A stretch of 58,512 nucleotides of DNA from Mycobacterium asiaticum (GCF_001673365.1 NZ_LZLS01000101.1:1-58512), one strand, 5' to 3'; positions 1 through 10,295 are shown, counted from the first letter of the stretch. Notes: generated by a model from the letters alone, not told the origin. Translations and numbers: made by a program.

Positions 1-39
1 GGTTTTTTACCCCGTTGCGGCGCCGGCGATCGGGAGAAG

Positions 40-1068
40 TCAGGCGGCGACGGGGACCAGCGTCCGGCCGGCCGAGCGCGTCGTGGGCGCGGCTGACGGG
101 GTGAACCTGATGAACAGCCGGGCCACCAGGGGCGCGGCGAACAGCATCAGGACAACCCGGATGACCTGGGAAGCCATCACAAACGTCACGTTGGAGCCCG
201 AACCCGCGGCGGTGCCCAGCACCGCATAGATGCCGCCCGGGCTCGTCGCAAGGTAGCCGTCGAGCATGCTCAGGTGAGCCATGTGGGACAGCACCACCCC
301 GAAACCGGCCGCCGCGACGTTGAGCACCATGATCAAGGAGAAGGCGCCCGGCAGGATCCGGCGAATCGACCGCAGCGAGTCGCGGTCGAACTCGAGCACG
401 GTCTGCCAGACGATCATCAGGATCGCGGCCTGGAAGAGCACCATCGGAACAGCCATGCCCCTGGTGAGTCCGCAGAACTCCAGGGCGATGGTGATTGCCA
501 TCGGGCCGATCAATCCGGAGCCTGGCAGACGTACCCGGCGGCCGGCGGCTGCACCGACGGCCACGATGACCGCGATCAGTGGCAGGCTGAAATACCAAGG
601 CAGCGAATGCGTTTCGCTTGTCTGCGTGCTGTGCGCCGCGGTGCCGTGATAGAAAGCCGTCGCGACGATGGGCATGGCGGCCGTGATCAGCGCAACGCGC
701 AGATATTGAACGGCGGCCACGACACGGTCGTCGGCACCGAGTTCACGTGCGATGGCGACCAGTCCCGATGACCCGCCGGCCACCAGCGCGAGCCCACCGG
801 TCAGGGGGCTGACGTCGCGGTGCAGGCCGAGCAGTGCGCCGCCGGCGACGCTGATGATCAGGGTGCTGATCGCGACCGCGACAACCACGGTCCAGTTCGA
901 GCCCAGCGCAGCGAACGAGATGTCGCGCACCATCAGCCCGGTGTAGACGCCCAGCACGCCTTGGGCGGCCAATCCTGCTCCAGACACGGCTTTGGGCGCG
1001 AAGCGCGCCAGCGACCAGGCGAAGGCTCCGCAGCCAAGAGCAACGATGAGTAGGTCGATCGTGTTCAT
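40..1068 (-). CDS. AbrB-family integral membrane protein
   Basis: A 342-residue protein made almost entirely of hydrophobic segments, with about ten membrane spans and short charged loops. The two-fold repeated pattern (an LVAGGSSGLVAIARELGAD stretch near residues 95-113 and an ATSPGGIYAVLGTAAG stretch near 275-290) is typical of the bacterial AbrB duplication family, often annotated as putative ammonia monooxygenase or transporter. The substrate is unknown and the 'monooxygenase' name has no support here. The start ATG at 1068 gives normal family length. It is divergent from the small gene at 1184, so the roughly 115-bp gap between them probably holds both promoters. Confidence 0.8.
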   Translation of the reverse strand: MNTIDLLIVALGCGAFAWSLARFAPKAVSGAGLAAQGVLGVYTGLMVRDISFAALGSNWTVVVAVAISTLIISVAGGALLGLHRDVSPLTGGLALVAGGSSGLVAIARELGADDRVVAAVQYLRVALITAAMPIVATAFYHGTAAHSTQTSETHSLPWYFSLPLIAVIVAVGAAAGRRVRLPGSGLIGPMAITIALEFCGLTRGMAVPMVLFQAAILMIVWQTVLEFDRDSLRSIRRILPGAFSLIMVLNVAAAGFGVVLSHMAHLSMLDGYLATSPGGIYAVLGTAAGSGSNVTFVMASQVIRVVLMLFAAPLVARLFIRFTPSAAPTTRSAGRTLVPVAA

Positions 1069-1183
1069 GGGCGAAGCCTCCGGCAGCGGCCTTGGCGGAT
1101 TCTTAATACGCAGGTGAGCGGTTGTTTACCGAAAGCGCGGAGGAGTCGAGTACCGCACTACTCGGTCGCCGCCGAACTGCTCG

Positions 1184-1387
1184 ATGCACGCTGATGCGGT
1201 GGCTCAGGATCTCAGCGAGCGCGAGCAAGCACTGCGCAAATTGCCATTGGCGTACTCACTGGCGCTGCGGCTACGCGACGCCGGCGTAGCCCGCGAACTG
1301 ATCTGCGAGTACGTCGGTGTCGAGAACGCGTCCCTGGATGGTGTCTACCGCATCGCCGAAGCGAAACTCACTGCGCTGCAACAGTAA
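1184..1387 (+). CDS. small HTH protein resembling sigma factor region 4
   Basis: A 67-residue protein. From residue 18 on (LPLAYSLALRLRDAGV...ICEYVGV...VYRIAEAKLTAL) it reads like the helix-turn-helix of sigma-70 region 4: a 'LP..y..aLrLRd.G' helix, a 'ic.yvGV' turn and a basic recognition-type helix ending in A-K-L. No region 2 is present, so it cannot be a complete sigma factor. It lies 98 bp upstream of the LuxR-type ATPase regulator on the same strand. The likely role is a small DNA-binding or RNA-polymerase-associated protein; this is inference. The ATG at 1184 is the first in-frame start. Confidence 0.65.
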   Translation: MHADAVAQDLSEREQALRKLPLAYSLALRLRDAGVARELICEYVGVENASLDGVYRIAEAKLTALQQ

Positions 1388-1485
1388 GGGACCAGGCAGC
1401 ACAGGCGCTGCAACAAGGCGCCGATTTCCGGGAGTCGATCAGCTGAGACCTATGCGCGCGCACGGTCCTCTTCTAGGCTCTTCGT

Positions 1486-4092
1486 GTGCGTTTGATGTGG
1501 CCGTTGATTGGCCGGGCACAGGAGATGGCGGTCGTCGAGGGGGCGATCGCCGAACCGGAAACACCCGGGATCATCGTCTGCGGCGCGCCGGGAGTCGGAA
1601 AGAGTCGCATCGTGCGTGAGGCCCTCTCGACCGCCGCCCGGGGAGGGTGTGTGACCCGTTGGGCGGTTGCCAGCGCATCAGCACGGTCGATCCCGTTGGG
1701 GGCGTTCGCCGCGTGGGTGAGCCTGCCGGAACCGGGTGGCAGTCAGTTGGTTCACCTGGTGCGGGATGCAATTCAGTCGCTGAGCGCAGGCCAGGCGGTG
1801 GTGATCGGTGTCGACGACGCGCATCTGCTCGACGAGCTTTCGGCTTTCGTGCTGCACCAGATAGCCCAACGACAGGCCGCGAAGCTGGTGTTGACGATCC
1901 GTAGCGGTGAATCGGTTCCCGCTGCGGTGCAAGAGGTTTGGAGTGGTGTAGGTTTCGATCGCCTTGACTTGCAACCGCTTTCGGCCGACGAAACAGCGGA
2001 GTTGCTGTTGGCCGCGCTGGGCGGCCCGGTGGATCCGGACGTGGTGCACCGCCTTTGGCGGCTGACCCGAGGCAATGTGCTCTACTTGCGCAACATCGTC
2101 GAGCAAGAGGTGTCCGACGGACGGCTTGCGCAACGACACGGCTACTGGCGGTGGAGCGGAGATCCGGTGGTGCCGCCGAGCCTCGCTTTGCTGATCGAGG
2201 CGCGGATGGGAACACTGCCCGGCGCTGTCGGGGACGTGGTGGACATGCTCGCCGTTGGCGAGCCGATCGAGTTGGCGGCGTTGTCGCGGATAGCGGACCC
2301 GGCAGCGATCGAGGAAGCCGAAGTGCGTGGGTTGATCACCCTCGACACCGTCGAGGGTGGCGTGGAAGCGCGCCTAGCGCACCCCCTTTACGGAGAACTG
2401 CGCCGAAAGCGGGTTGCCGCAACGAGATTGCGTAGACTACGCGGACTTGTCGCCACCGAATTGGCCGCGTCCGACGACCGCGACGAGGTGCGAGCGGTGG
2501 TGCGGCGCGCGGTGTTGAGTGTCGACTCCGATCTTGCGCCGGACCCGGATTTGCTGGTCCGCGCCGCCGACGGCGCCATGTTCCTGGCGGACGCTCCGTT
2601 GGCCGATCGACTGGCGGCCGCCGCGATACGTGCGGGCGCAGGGCTTCAGGCGTACAGCATCCGTTCGTTTGCGCTGGCCTGGCAGGGCCGCGGTGCCGAG
2701 GCCGATGCCGTGGTGGCCAGCACTCCCACCGAGGGACTTACCGTGGCCGACCAGGTGTACCTACTCGGTCAGCGAGGCTTCGGCAAGTTGTGGGGGATGG
2801 GTGACCCCGACGGAGCGAAAGAGCTTTTCGAAGAAGCCTCCCGAATCACGACGACGTCCACACGCGGCTGGTGCGATGCCTACTGGGCTATCTATTGGGC
2901 GTCGATGGCGCAACCGGAGAAGGCATTGAGTTTCGGGGCTGGACTCGACCTCACGAGCATGCCGGCCATCCTCAATTCGTCGGCGACGTGGGCGCTGGTT
3001 GTCGCCAACGGCGATGCCGGGCACGCGGACCGGGCGGATCGGTCGGCCAAGGTCGGCTATGAATGTGCGGACCGCATGGAAACCGCTGCCCACATGACGC
3101 TGCTTCTCTTCGACAGGCATGCTGGCGCGCTGCTGCAGTGCGGTCGGCTCAAAGAGGCGACTGCGTTGGGCGAGTCGGCCCGTAATCAGACGGCCGACAT
3201 TCCCGGTGTGGCCCGGTTGCTCAGTGCCGCGATCATCGGACGAGCCGCCGTCGGATCGGGCCGGCTGGATGAAGCGCGATCCGTGTTGCAGACGGTTGTC
3301 GAGCTATTTGCCGGTGACTCCAACGGTTTTCGGTACCGGTATTTGATCCCGCTCACCACAGCGCTGGCGATGTGTGGCTTGAGCGCCGAGGCAGCCGCCG
3401 CGCTTGGAACTGCGCAAGCCGAACACCATCGCAGCTATGGATTTGTCGAGTATGAACGGGCTTTGGCGCAAGCCTGGGTGGCCGCTAGCCAGGGCGCGGT
3501 GAGCGAGGCGATTCAGGTCTCCCGAGCTGCAGCCGAGACTGCTTGTGCCAATGGACAATTCGGTGCGGAGGTAGTGTGTTTACAGACGGCTGCGCAGTTC
3601 GGTGACGGTTCGACCGCGACCCGGCTGGGCCAACTGGAAGCGATAGTGGAAGGTCCTCGGGTCGGCGTTGCCGCCCGGTTCGCCGTCGCACTTTCCGCCG
3701 GCGATGGGAGCGAATTGGCCGCGGCATCAGCCGAATTCGAAGAGATGGGTGACTTGGTCGCCGCGGTGGATGCTGCCGCGCACGCGGCCATCGCATATCG
3801 ACGCAAGGACATGCGCGGATCAGCGCTGGGCTGCTCGACGCGCGCCGAAGCCCTGGCACAGCGGTGTGGCGGGGCGGCCACCCCCGCGCTTCGGCAAGCC
3901 GGCATGCGCGTTCCGCTGACCTCACGGGAGCACGAAATCGTGCTGTTGCTCGGCGAAGGGCTACCCAGCCGGGCCGTGGCCGAACGATTAACCCTGTCGG
4001 TGCGCACCGTCGAGGGCCACATCTACCGGGCGATGGCAAAGACCGGTGTCTCGACCCGCGAGGAACTCGCGGCCTTGCTGCACCGAACGTAA
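1486..4092 (+). CDS. LuxR-family regulator with N-terminal AAA/STAND ATPase (LAL type)
   Basis: An 868-residue cytoplasmic regulator. The N-terminus has an ATPase module with Walker A GAPGVGKS at residues 33-40 and a Walker B-like VVIGVDDAH near 105-113. A long helical, TPR-like middle region follows. The C-terminus (about 808-866) is a LuxR DNA-binding domain with the signature LTSREHEIVLLL...VAERLTLSVRTVEGHI. Length and order fit the large ATP-binding LuxR regulators common in mycobacteria, which act as ATP-dependent signal-responsive activators; the signal cannot be read from the sequence. It starts with GTG at 1486. It ends 3 bp from the convergent hydrolase gene. Confidence 0.88.
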   Translation: MRLMWPLIGRAQEMAVVEGAIAEPETPGIIVCGAPGVGKSRIVREALSTAARGGCVTRWAVASASARSIPLGAFAAWVSLPEPGGSQLVHLVRDAIQSLSAGQAVVIGVDDAHLLDELSAFVLHQIAQRQAAKLVLTIRSGESVPAAVQEVWSGVGFDRLDLQPLSADETAELLLAALGGPVDPDVVHRLWRLTRGNVLYLRNIVEQEVSDGRLAQRHGYWRWSGDPVVPPSLALLIEARMGTLPGAVGDVVDMLAVGEPIELAALSRIADPAAIEEAEVRGLITLDTVEGGVEARLAHPLYGELRRKRVAATRLRRLRGLVATELAASDDRDEVRAVVRRAVLSVDSDLAPDPDLLVRAADGAMFLADAPLADRLAAAAIRAGAGLQAYSIRSFALAWQGRGAEADAVVASTPTEGLTVADQVYLLGQRGFGKLWGMGDPDGAKELFEEASRITTTSTRGWCDAYWAIYWASMAQPEKALSFGAGLDLTSMPAILNSSATWALVVANGDAGHADRADRSAKVGYECADRMETAAHMTLLLFDRHAGALLQCGRLKEATALGESARNQTADIPGVARLLSAAIIGRAAVGSGRLDEARSVLQTVVELFAGDSNGFRYRYLIPLTTALAMCGLSAEAAAALGTAQAEHHRSYGFVEYERALAQAWVAASQGAVSEAIQVSRAAAETACANGQFGAEVVCLQTAAQFGDGSTATRLGQLEAIVEGPRVGVAARFAVALSAGDGSELAAASAEFEEMGDLVAAVDAAAHAAIAYRRKDMRGSALGCSTRAEALAQRCGGAATPALRQAGMRVPLTSREHEIVLLLGEGLPSRAVAERLTLSVRTVEGHIYRAMAKTGVSTREELAALLHRT

Positions 4093-4095
4093 CGC

Positions 4096-4857
4096 CTAGT
4101 CTTCGTCGAGGTAGGCGTCGGCCCAGGCGCCGATGATGCGGGCGGCTCGGCGTGCTTGGCCGCGGGTGGTAAGTAGGTGGTCAGACCCTTCGAGGGAGAC
4201 GAAGCTGCGCGGGTGGCGGGCCAACCGGAAAATCTCGGTCGCGTTTTGGATGCCGACCGTATTGTCGGTGGGCGAGTGCAGGATGAGCAGCGGTAGTCGC
4301 AGGTTCTTGATCTTGTCGTGTAAGTGCGCCTCGCGGACGTCCTCGACGAATGCGCGCTTGAGCGTCAGGGTGCGTCCGCCGACCATCCACTCGGCACTGC
4401 CCTCGGACAGGCATCGGTCCACCACTGCGTCGTAGTGCTTTTCGACGTGGCTTGGGTCGATCGGCGCCGCAACCGTGACGACCGACCGCACGCCGGGCGA
4501 CTCTCGCGCCGCGGCCAATACGGCCGCACCGCCCCACGAGTGCCCGACCAGGATGTCGGCCGGGGTCCCGCGACTGTCCATGAACTCGCACGCCCTGACG
4601 ATGTCGTCGACCTTCACCGTGAACGAGCCGTCACCCCAATCCCCCTCGGAATCACTAAGACCCAGCGCGTCGAAGCGCAGCATGCCGATCCCGTCGGCCG
4701 CCAGCTGCTTGCAGATCCGGGCCGCGGCCGGCGATTCCTTACCGAGGGTGAAGCCATGCGCGAACACGCCCCACCCGCGTACCGCGCCCTCCGGCTCGTC
4801 GACGATGCCCGCCAGCGTCGGTCCGGTCGAGCTCGGGAACGTAACACGTTCGCCCAT
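4096..4857 (-). CDS. alpha/beta hydrolase (serine aminopeptidase S33-like)
   Basis: A 253-residue cytoplasmic hydrolase. It shows the oxyanion-side FAHGF loop near residue 33, a nucleophile elbow GHSWGG near 105-110 (Ser is the predicted nucleophile), an Asp in the HSPTDNTV stretch near 195 and a catalytic His in GSDHLL near 226. This is the complete triad of the S33-like alpha/beta hydrolases, which often hydrolyse ester or acyl substrates and are sometimes described as OsmC-associated. The substrate cannot be predicted. It is convergent with the LuxR gene and divergent from the EthD gene at 4922, with a short shared promoter gap. Confidence 0.85.
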   Translation of the reverse strand: MGERVTFPSSTGPTLAGIVDEPEGAVRGWGVFAHGFTLGKESPAAARICKQLAADGIGMLRFDALGLSDSEGDWGDGSFTVKVDDIVRACEFMDSRGTPADILVGHSWGGAAVLAAARESPGVRSVVTVAAPIDPSHVEKHYDAVVDRCLSEGSAEWMVGGRTLTLKRAFVEDVREAHLHDKIKNLRLPLLILHSPTDNTVGIQNATEIFRLARHPRSFVSLEGSDHLLTTRGQARRAARIIGAWADAYLDED

Positions 4858-4921
4858 GGGTGAGGTCTACCATGCCGGAGGCGGGGGGTGGTGTTCGGCG
4901 CCCCGCCGTAGAGGAGTCCGA

Positions 4922-5299
4922 ATGATCAAGATCGTGTTTTGTCTGAGGCGCTTGCCAACGTTGTCACCAGACGAGTTCTACCGATACTGGCTGGAAAGCC
5001 ATGGACCGCTGGTGCGCAGCCACGCAGCCACATTGGGGATTCGCCGATACACCCAGGGGCACGGCATCACCGATTCGCGCCTCGATCCGGCGGCAGCGGC
5101 GCGGGGCTGCCAAGTCCCGCCGTACGACGGCGTCGCCGAATTATATTGGGACAGCATCGAAGACATGATCGCGGCGAGCTCGTCGGCCCAAGGACGACAG
5201 GCAGGCCGGGCGTTGCTGGAAGACGAACGCAGGTTTATCGACCTGGAGAACTCGTCACTGTTCTTCGTTCGCGACCACGAGATCGTGGCGGGGGACTAG
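4922..5299 (+). CDS. EthD-domain protein
   Basis: A 125-residue ferredoxin-like-fold protein. The N-terminal strand IKIVFCLRRLP followed by LSPDEFYRYWLESHGPLV is the EthD-type dimeric alpha-beta barrel signature, with the conserved W-x3-HGPL motif. Proteins of this family take part in degradation of ethers or polyketide-like compounds and often pair with oxygenases. The ATG at 4922 follows a GAGGAG-like ribosome site at about 4911-4916, so it is preferred over the long in-frame extension upstream. Its last 4 bases overlap the end of the convergent TerD-vWA gene. Confidence 0.8.
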   Translation: MIKIVFCLRRLPTLSPDEFYRYWLESHGPLVRSHAATLGIRRYTQGHGITDSRLDPAAAARGCQVPPYDGVAELYWDSIEDMIAASSSAQGRQAGRALLEDERRFIDLENSSLFFVRDHEIVAGD

Positions 5300-6603
5300 C
5301 GCGGTTGAGGCCCGCCCACGATGCCCGCCCTGCGGGCGGCCGCGAGCCAGGTCGGGAACTCCGTCATCACCTTGTCGTAGAACGCCTCGTCGCTCAGCGC
5401 CGTCACCCGTTCGATAGCGAAGAACCCCGCATTGTCGATCTCCCGGCCGGACAGCTCGTCGAGCTTTTGTAGGAACGGAAAGTCGTTCTCGCGGCCTATC
5501 GCCATGAATTGAATGAACATCGGCAAGCCGGAGGCACGCTGGACAGCTTCCGCGGCACTCTTTCGGTCGCTGTTGCCGCCGTCGGTGATGAAGGCGACGA
5601 AGGTCGGTAAGGCCGCGCCGCGCTGCAATCCGCCGGCGATCTCCTCGATCGGCGGCGCGTACTTGGTCATGCCCCAGATGTTCTTACGGTTGATGGCGCG
5701 GTCGGTCCAGCCGTCGCGGTTGTGCAGGGTTACCGGCTCGCCCTCTTGTACTCGGTGATCGAAAAGCACGGTGTCGACGGTGCCGTTGTCGTCGAAAAGC
5801 AGTGCCATGGCGAGGAACCGGTCGACCAGTTCTTGATAGCTGCCGTTGTTGAACAGCGGGCGTGAGGAGCCGGACACGTCGAGCACGAGGATCACCTCGG
5901 CTCGTTCGCCGAGGAAGCCGCGCTTCTCCAGGGAGACACTGGCGGCGTCGAATTTCTTCAGCAGCACCGGCGAACTTTGCGACACAGTCTTGCGCAGGTT
6001 GATCTGTCGTTGCTTGTTCAGGTCGATCTTGGGCGAAGGCGGTGCAGACGGTGCTGCGGGGGGCGGCGCGGCGGGTTCGTCGTCAACCGAAATGCCGAAC
6101 TCGGTGGCGATTCCCTTGAGTCCCGAGTCGTAACCCTGACCCACGGCCCGGAACTTCCACGCGCCCTGCCTGCGGTACAACTCGCCGAAGATCAGGCCGG
6201 TCTCGGTGGTCAGGCCGGAGATCGAGTAGCTCGCCACCGGTGTGCCGCTGGACAACACCTTGATCGACAGGCCGGGAAGCTGCGCGAACGATTGTCGCTT
6301 GGCGGTGGCGTCGTGAATGGACGCGACGAACGCAACGCGGTCGATGACTTCTGGGACGGCGGGCGCGTTGACGACAAGGCGGTCGCCACCGGACGGCAGC
6401 GAGCCCGCGTGTCGGACCGAACCGTCGCGCGAAGCGGGCTGGTTGTAGAACACCAGATCGCTGTCGTCACGCACCTTTCCCGCGGCGGTCAGCAATAACG
6501 CGCTGGCGTCCGCGTCGATGCCACCGACGCCCTGCCAGCTGACTTCAACGACTAGTTCGGCAGTGGGCACGGGCGCGTTGGCGCCCTTGGTCAGCTCGGG
6601 CAT
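5296..6603 (-). CDS. TerD-domain/von Willebrand A fusion (TerF-like)
   Basis: A 435-residue cytoplasmic protein. Residues 1 to about 175 form a TerD domain (starts PELTKGANAPV; contains LVFYNQP and GELYRRQGAWKFRAVGQGYDSGLKG), the calcium-binding fold of the tellurite/chemical stress proteins. A Pro/Ala-rich linker follows, then a vWA domain with the MIDAS motif D-V-S-G-S near residues 242-246 and a second metal-site segment AFITDGGNSD. TerF-type fusions of this kind are known in ter stress clusters, but no other ter gene is nearby. A GGAGG lies just upstream of the ATG at 6603; an alternative ATG at 6618 adds five residues. Confidence 0.85.
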   Translation of the reverse strand: MPELTKGANAPVPTAELVVEVSWQGVGGIDADASALLLTAAGKVRDDSDLVFYNQPASRDGSVRHAGSLPSGGDRLVVNAPAVPEVIDRVAFVASIHDATAKRQSFAQLPGLSIKVLSSGTPVASYSISGLTTETGLIFGELYRRQGAWKFRAVGQGYDSGLKGIATEFGISVDDEPAAPPPAAPSAPPSPKIDLNKQRQINLRKTVSQSSPVLLKKFDAASVSLEKRGFLGERAEVILVLDVSGSSRPLFNNGSYQELVDRFLAMALLFDDNGTVDTVLFDHRVQEGEPVTLHNRDGWTDRAINRKNIWGMTKYAPPIEEIAGGLQRGAALPTFVAFITDGGNSDRKSAAEAVQRASGLPMFIQFMAIGRENDFPFLQKLDELSGREIDNAGFFAIERVTALSDEAFYDKVMTEFPTWLAAARRAGIVGGPQPR

Positions 6604-6729
6604 GACCCTCCGATTCATCTGTTAGTGGGTACAGCGTAGTCGCGCTAGCAGCCGTAAAAGCACCCTTTTCGTGCCGAAATGAGGTGCTTTTACGTCTGTT
6701 CGGCCTTAACAAAACGGGCACTGAAGTTC

Positions 6730-9357
6730 ATGATGATGCACATGGCTGATGAACCTTTTACCACCGTCGATGTCGCCGTCGTGGGTGCCGGCTTCGCCGG
6801 TCTGTACGCCGCGCATCGGCTGCGGCTCGCGGGCCGCTCGATGCGCATCTTCGAGGCGGGCGAGGACATCGGCGGCACCTGGTACTGGAACCGTTATCCG
6901 GGCGCGCGGGTAGACATCCCGAGCCTCGATTACATGTTCAGCTTCGATTCGGACTGGGCGCGGGACTGGCAGTGGTCGGAGAAGTACGCCACTCAGCCCG
7001 AGATCCTGCGGTATCTGAACCACGTTGCCGACAAGCACGACCTTCGGCGCGACATGCAATTCGCTACCCGGGTCACCCATGCACATTGGGACGACAGTTC
7101 CGCGCGCTATCGCGTGCGCACCGATCGCGGTGACGAAATCGACTGTCGCTACCTGGTAATGGCGACCGGATGTCTTTCGGTGCCCAAAGAGCTCGACATC
7201 CCCGGCGTCGAAAAGTTCACCCGGGAGGTGTATTTCACCAGTCGCTGGCCGCATGAACCCGTCGACTTCACCGGCAAGCGCGTCGGTGTCGTCGGCACCG
7301 GGTCGTCCGGGATCCAATCCATCCCGCTGATCGCGGCGCAGGCAGCGCAGTTGGTGGTCTTCCAACGCACGCCGTGCTTTTCCATTCCCGCCCACAACGG
7401 TCCGATTACACCGGAACGGCTCGCTCAACTGGTCGACGACCCGGCCTACCGCCAAGCGGCCAAGTACTCGTTCGGCGGGGTGCCGGTGGAGCGGACGATC
7501 ACCCCGGCGTTCTCGGTGTCCGCTGATGAGCGTCAGCAACGATACGAACTCGCCTGGCAGCGCGGCGAACTACTGGAAGTGCTCAACCTCTACGCCGACG
7601 TGATGAGTAATCCGTTGGCCAACAGAGACTTTGCCGAATTTCTACACGATAAGATTCGCGGTATCGTGCACGATCCGAAGACGGCAGACACGCTGTGTCC
7701 CAAGACTTATCCGGTCGGCTCGAAGCGGTTGTGCCTGGACACCAACTACTACGCCACCTTCAACCTGCCTCATGTGCGATTGGTGAACCTGCAAGACCAA
7801 CCGATGCTGGGTGTCACCGAGACCGGAATCGACACCGTCGGAGAGTCTTTCGAGTTCGACGCGCTTGTGTTCGCCACCGGCTTTGACGCGATCACCGGCG
7901 CCGTTTCGGCGATCGACATCGTCGGTCGGGAAGGCGTTGTGCTCAAAGACAAATGGCTTCCCGGCCCATCCACCTACCTCGGTCTGATGACCGAGGGATT
8001 CCCCAACCTCTTCCTGATCGCGGGCCCGCACAGCCCATCGGTGCTGTCTAATATGGCGGTATCCATTGAGCAGCACGTCGATTTCGTCGCCGACGCCATG
8101 ACGTATGTGAGCACCCACGGCTTCGAGCAGATCGAACCGACCAAGCTCGCCGAAGCCGGCTGGATGCAGCACGTAGACGACGCCGCTTCGATAACCCTGT
8201 TCCCGCAAGCGAACTCGTGGTATGTCGGTGCGAACATACCGGGCAAGCCACGCACTTTCATGGCCTACGCAGCCGGTGTCGACTTCTACCGGGCGGCGTG
8301 CGACGAGCTAGTGGCCCGGGATTACCTGGGATTCAAGCTGTCTGGGCCGGAGGGTTCGCAATGCCATGACGGCGTGATTCGTCGGCTGCAACCTGATGTC
8401 CAGATGGTCCTCGAACAGATGGCACTTCTGGAACCGCCGCCCCTGGAGTCGATGCCACCCGCGCAGGCGCGCGCCTTCATGGACGAGATGAACCTCGTCC
8501 GGCCGCCGGGACCCGACGTCGGCGAAATCATGGACGGCATCCTGCCCGGTGCCGCCGGACCGCTGGATTACCGGCTATACCGACCGGCGAGCCCCGGACC
8601 GCACCCGGTGGTCGTCTATTTCCACGGCGGCGGTTGGGTTCTCGGCGACCACGTCTCAGACGACCCCTTGTGCCGCGATCTATGCGTGGGCAGCGACACC
8701 CTCATCGTGTCGGTGAACTACCGGCACGCTCCCGAACATCGCTTCCCCGCCGCGCTCGAGGACGGTTGGGCAGCGGTGCGCTGGATTGCCGAGCACACCG
8801 AAGAACTCGGCGGCATCCCCGGACGTCTGGCCGTGTTGGGTTGGAGTGCCGGCGCTGGCATCGCTGCCGTGATCTGCCAATTGGCAAGGGACACCGGTTG
8901 GCCGACGATCGTCGGGCAAGCGCTGCTGACGCCGGTCGTCGATACCGATCAAACCCGCGGTTCCTACGTCGAGAATGCCGATGGCTACGGTCTTACCGCC
9001 CCGCTGATGCGTTGGTTCTTCGACCATTACGCCGATCCGCAAGTACGCGACGACCCCCGGATCGCCCCGCTACGTGCACCGGATCTGTCTGGCCTGCCGC
9101 CGGCGATCGTGGTCTCTGCGGAGTTCGACCCGCTGCGCGACGAGGGCGACGAATATGCGAAAGCCCTTGCCGCAGCGGGGGTTCCCACCCAGCACGTGCG
9201 CGCCCGCGGACACACGCACCTGTCGTTGACGATGGTCGACATGGTCGTCTCCGGGGCGCCGATCCGGGCCCAGGTTGCCGACGCGCTACGCGGGTTCTTC
9301 GCGGCCTCGGAAACTCGGTCAGGCGCCAAGAGCGCACCACTGCAGACGGCGGGCTAA
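6730..9357 (+). CDS. fused flavin monooxygenase (Baeyer-Villiger type) and alpha/beta hydrolase
   Basis: An 875-residue two-domain enzyme. Residues 1 to about 530 are a class B flavoprotein monooxygenase: FAD site [13 protein letters not shown] near 16-28, the [13 protein letters not shown] loop, and a second dinucleotide site GTGSSG near 183-188. The Baeyer-Villiger fingerprint F-x-G-x3-H-x3-W-P appears at 163-174 but reads [12 protein letters not shown], so both the Gly and the His are replaced. Residues about 560-875 are a hormone-sensitive-lipase-type hydrolase with HGGGW at 632-636, nucleophile Ser706 in GWSAG, Asp800 in EFDPLRDE and His828/830. A ketone-to-ester-to-alcohol tandem reaction is an inference. 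ATGs at 6730-6742 compete as starts; the in-frame 6679 start is less likely. Confidence 0.85.
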   Translation: MMMHMADEPFTTVDVAVVGAGFAGLYAAHRLRLAGRSMRIFEAGEDIGGTWYWNRYPGARVDIPSLDYMFSFDSDWARDWQWSEKYATQPEILRYLNHVADKHDLRRDMQFATRVTHAHWDDSSARYRVRTDRGDEIDCRYLVMATGCLSVPKELDIPGVEKFTREVYFTSRWPHEPVDFTGKRVGVVGTGSSGIQSIPLIAAQAAQLVVFQRTPCFSIPAHNGPITPERLAQLVDDPAYRQAAKYSFGGVPVERTITPAFSVSADERQQRYELAWQRGELLEVLNLYADVMSNPLANRDFAEFLHDKIRGIVHDPKTADTLCPKTYPVGSKRLCLDTNYYATFNLPHVRLVNLQDQPMLGVTETGIDTVGESFEFDALVFATGFDAITGAVSAIDIVGREGVVLKDKWLPGPSTYLGLMTEGFPNLFLIAGPHSPSVLSNMAVSIEQHVDFVADAMTYVSTHGFEQIEPTKLAEAGWMQHVDDAASITLFPQANSWYVGANIPGKPRTFMAYAAGVDFYRAACDELVARDYLGFKLSGPEGSQCHDGVIRRLQPDVQMVLEQMALLEPPPLESMPPAQARAFMDEMNLVRPPGPDVGEIMDGILPGAAGPLDYRLYRPASPGPHPVVVYFHGGGWVLGDHVSDDPLCRDLCVGSDTLIVSVNYRHAPEHRFPAALEDGWAAVRWIAEHTEELGGIPGRLAVLGWSAGAGIAAVICQLARDTGWPTIVGQALLTPVVDTDQTRGSYVENADGYGLTAPLMRWFFDHYADPQVRDDPRIAPLRAPDLSGLPPAIVVSAEFDPLRDEGDEYAKALAAAGVPTQHVRARGHTHLSLTMVDMVVSGAPIRAQVADALRGFFAASETRSGAKSAPLQTAG

Positions 9358-9393
9358 GCGTCTCTTGAGCCTTCCGTGCGGTCACGGCTTTCG

Positions 9394-10224
9394 TTATCCG
9401 GGCTTACGACCCCACACTGCGACGATCAGGCCGCCCCGGTAGAAGAATGACGGGTCTTTTAAGGCGCGCTGCGCGTTGGACGCGTCGGACTGTGCGATGA
9501 CTCCGTTGGCGACCATGGCATCGTCCATCGGCCGAAATGAATGAATCATCAACTGCGACATAGGACTACGACCGGGACCGACTTGAGCAACGCCTTCGTT
9601 CCCCACGTCGATCAGGCCGAGCTGCTCGATGTGGACCGGTAGGGTACGCGCGAAGCGTAGATCCATAACCCCGCTTGCCAAGAGGAACGCGATCCGTGCC
9701 TGAGCGCAACGATCGAACGCCGCCGCGCACGGATGCGCCGGGTCTGCTGCCTCAACCGTGCCGTTGTCGACGTCCTCGACCATCAGCCAACCACCCGGCT
9801 TCAGCGCAGCGATCAGACGACGGAGTACCGCCACCGGATCGCGCAGATGCATCAAGACATTTCGCGCGTGCACAAGATCATACGATGACGGCTCGATGGC
9901 ATCTTGAGTGATGTCGCAACGACGCACTTCGACGTTTCGTGCGCTGATGTCTCCGAGAAACCGCAAATCAATGTCAGCGGCAACCACATTGCCGGCCGGA
10001 CCGACTCGTTGCGAAAGCCATCGCACCACGGATCCGGCGCCAGCGCCCACTTCAAGGCATCGCCAGCCGTCAGCGACACCGATCGCGTCAAGTTGACGAA
10101 GCGTCGACGGGTCGTTGAACTGCTCAATCAGTCTTAAGCGCGTGAGTTCATCGTCGGCTTGATGGTCGCTCCAGAAGTAACTGTCGCTCTGGCTATCGTC
10201 GTGGCTCAAGTCGCGCTCCTTCAC
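9394..10224 (-). CDS. class I SAM-dependent methyltransferase
   Basis: A 276-residue protein with a Rossmann methyltransferase core: motif I LEVGAGAGSVVRWL near residues 55-68, an acidic end of strand 2 (VAADID near 80), a motif II-like YDLVHARNVLMHLRDP near 118-133 and LKPGGWLMVEDVD near 148-160. It binds S-adenosylmethionine; the acceptor is unknown. The long start is GTG at 10224. A TTG at 10209 (start of LSHDDSQ) sits at a better distance from an AAGGAG site and may be the true start. It is divergent from mtnA with a 71-bp gap. Confidence 0.85.
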   Translation of the reverse strand: MKERDLSHDDSQSDSYFWSDHQADDELTRLRLIEQFNDPSTLRQLDAIGVADGWRCLEVGAGAGSVVRWLSQRVGPAGNVVAADIDLRFLGDISARNVEVRRCDITQDAIEPSSYDLVHARNVLMHLRDPVAVLRRLIAALKPGGWLMVEDVDNGTVEAADPAHPCAAAFDRCAQARIAFLLASGVMDLRFARTLPVHIEQLGLIDVGNEGVAQVGPGRSPMSQLMIHSFRPMDDAMVANGVIAQSDASNAQRALKDPSFFYRGGLIVAVWGRKPG

Positions 10225-10295
10225 TCAGCGGCGACAATCCGATTAATGAACTATGTCACTCGTACGCAGACGGATCCAACCCGTAAGGTCGGCTC

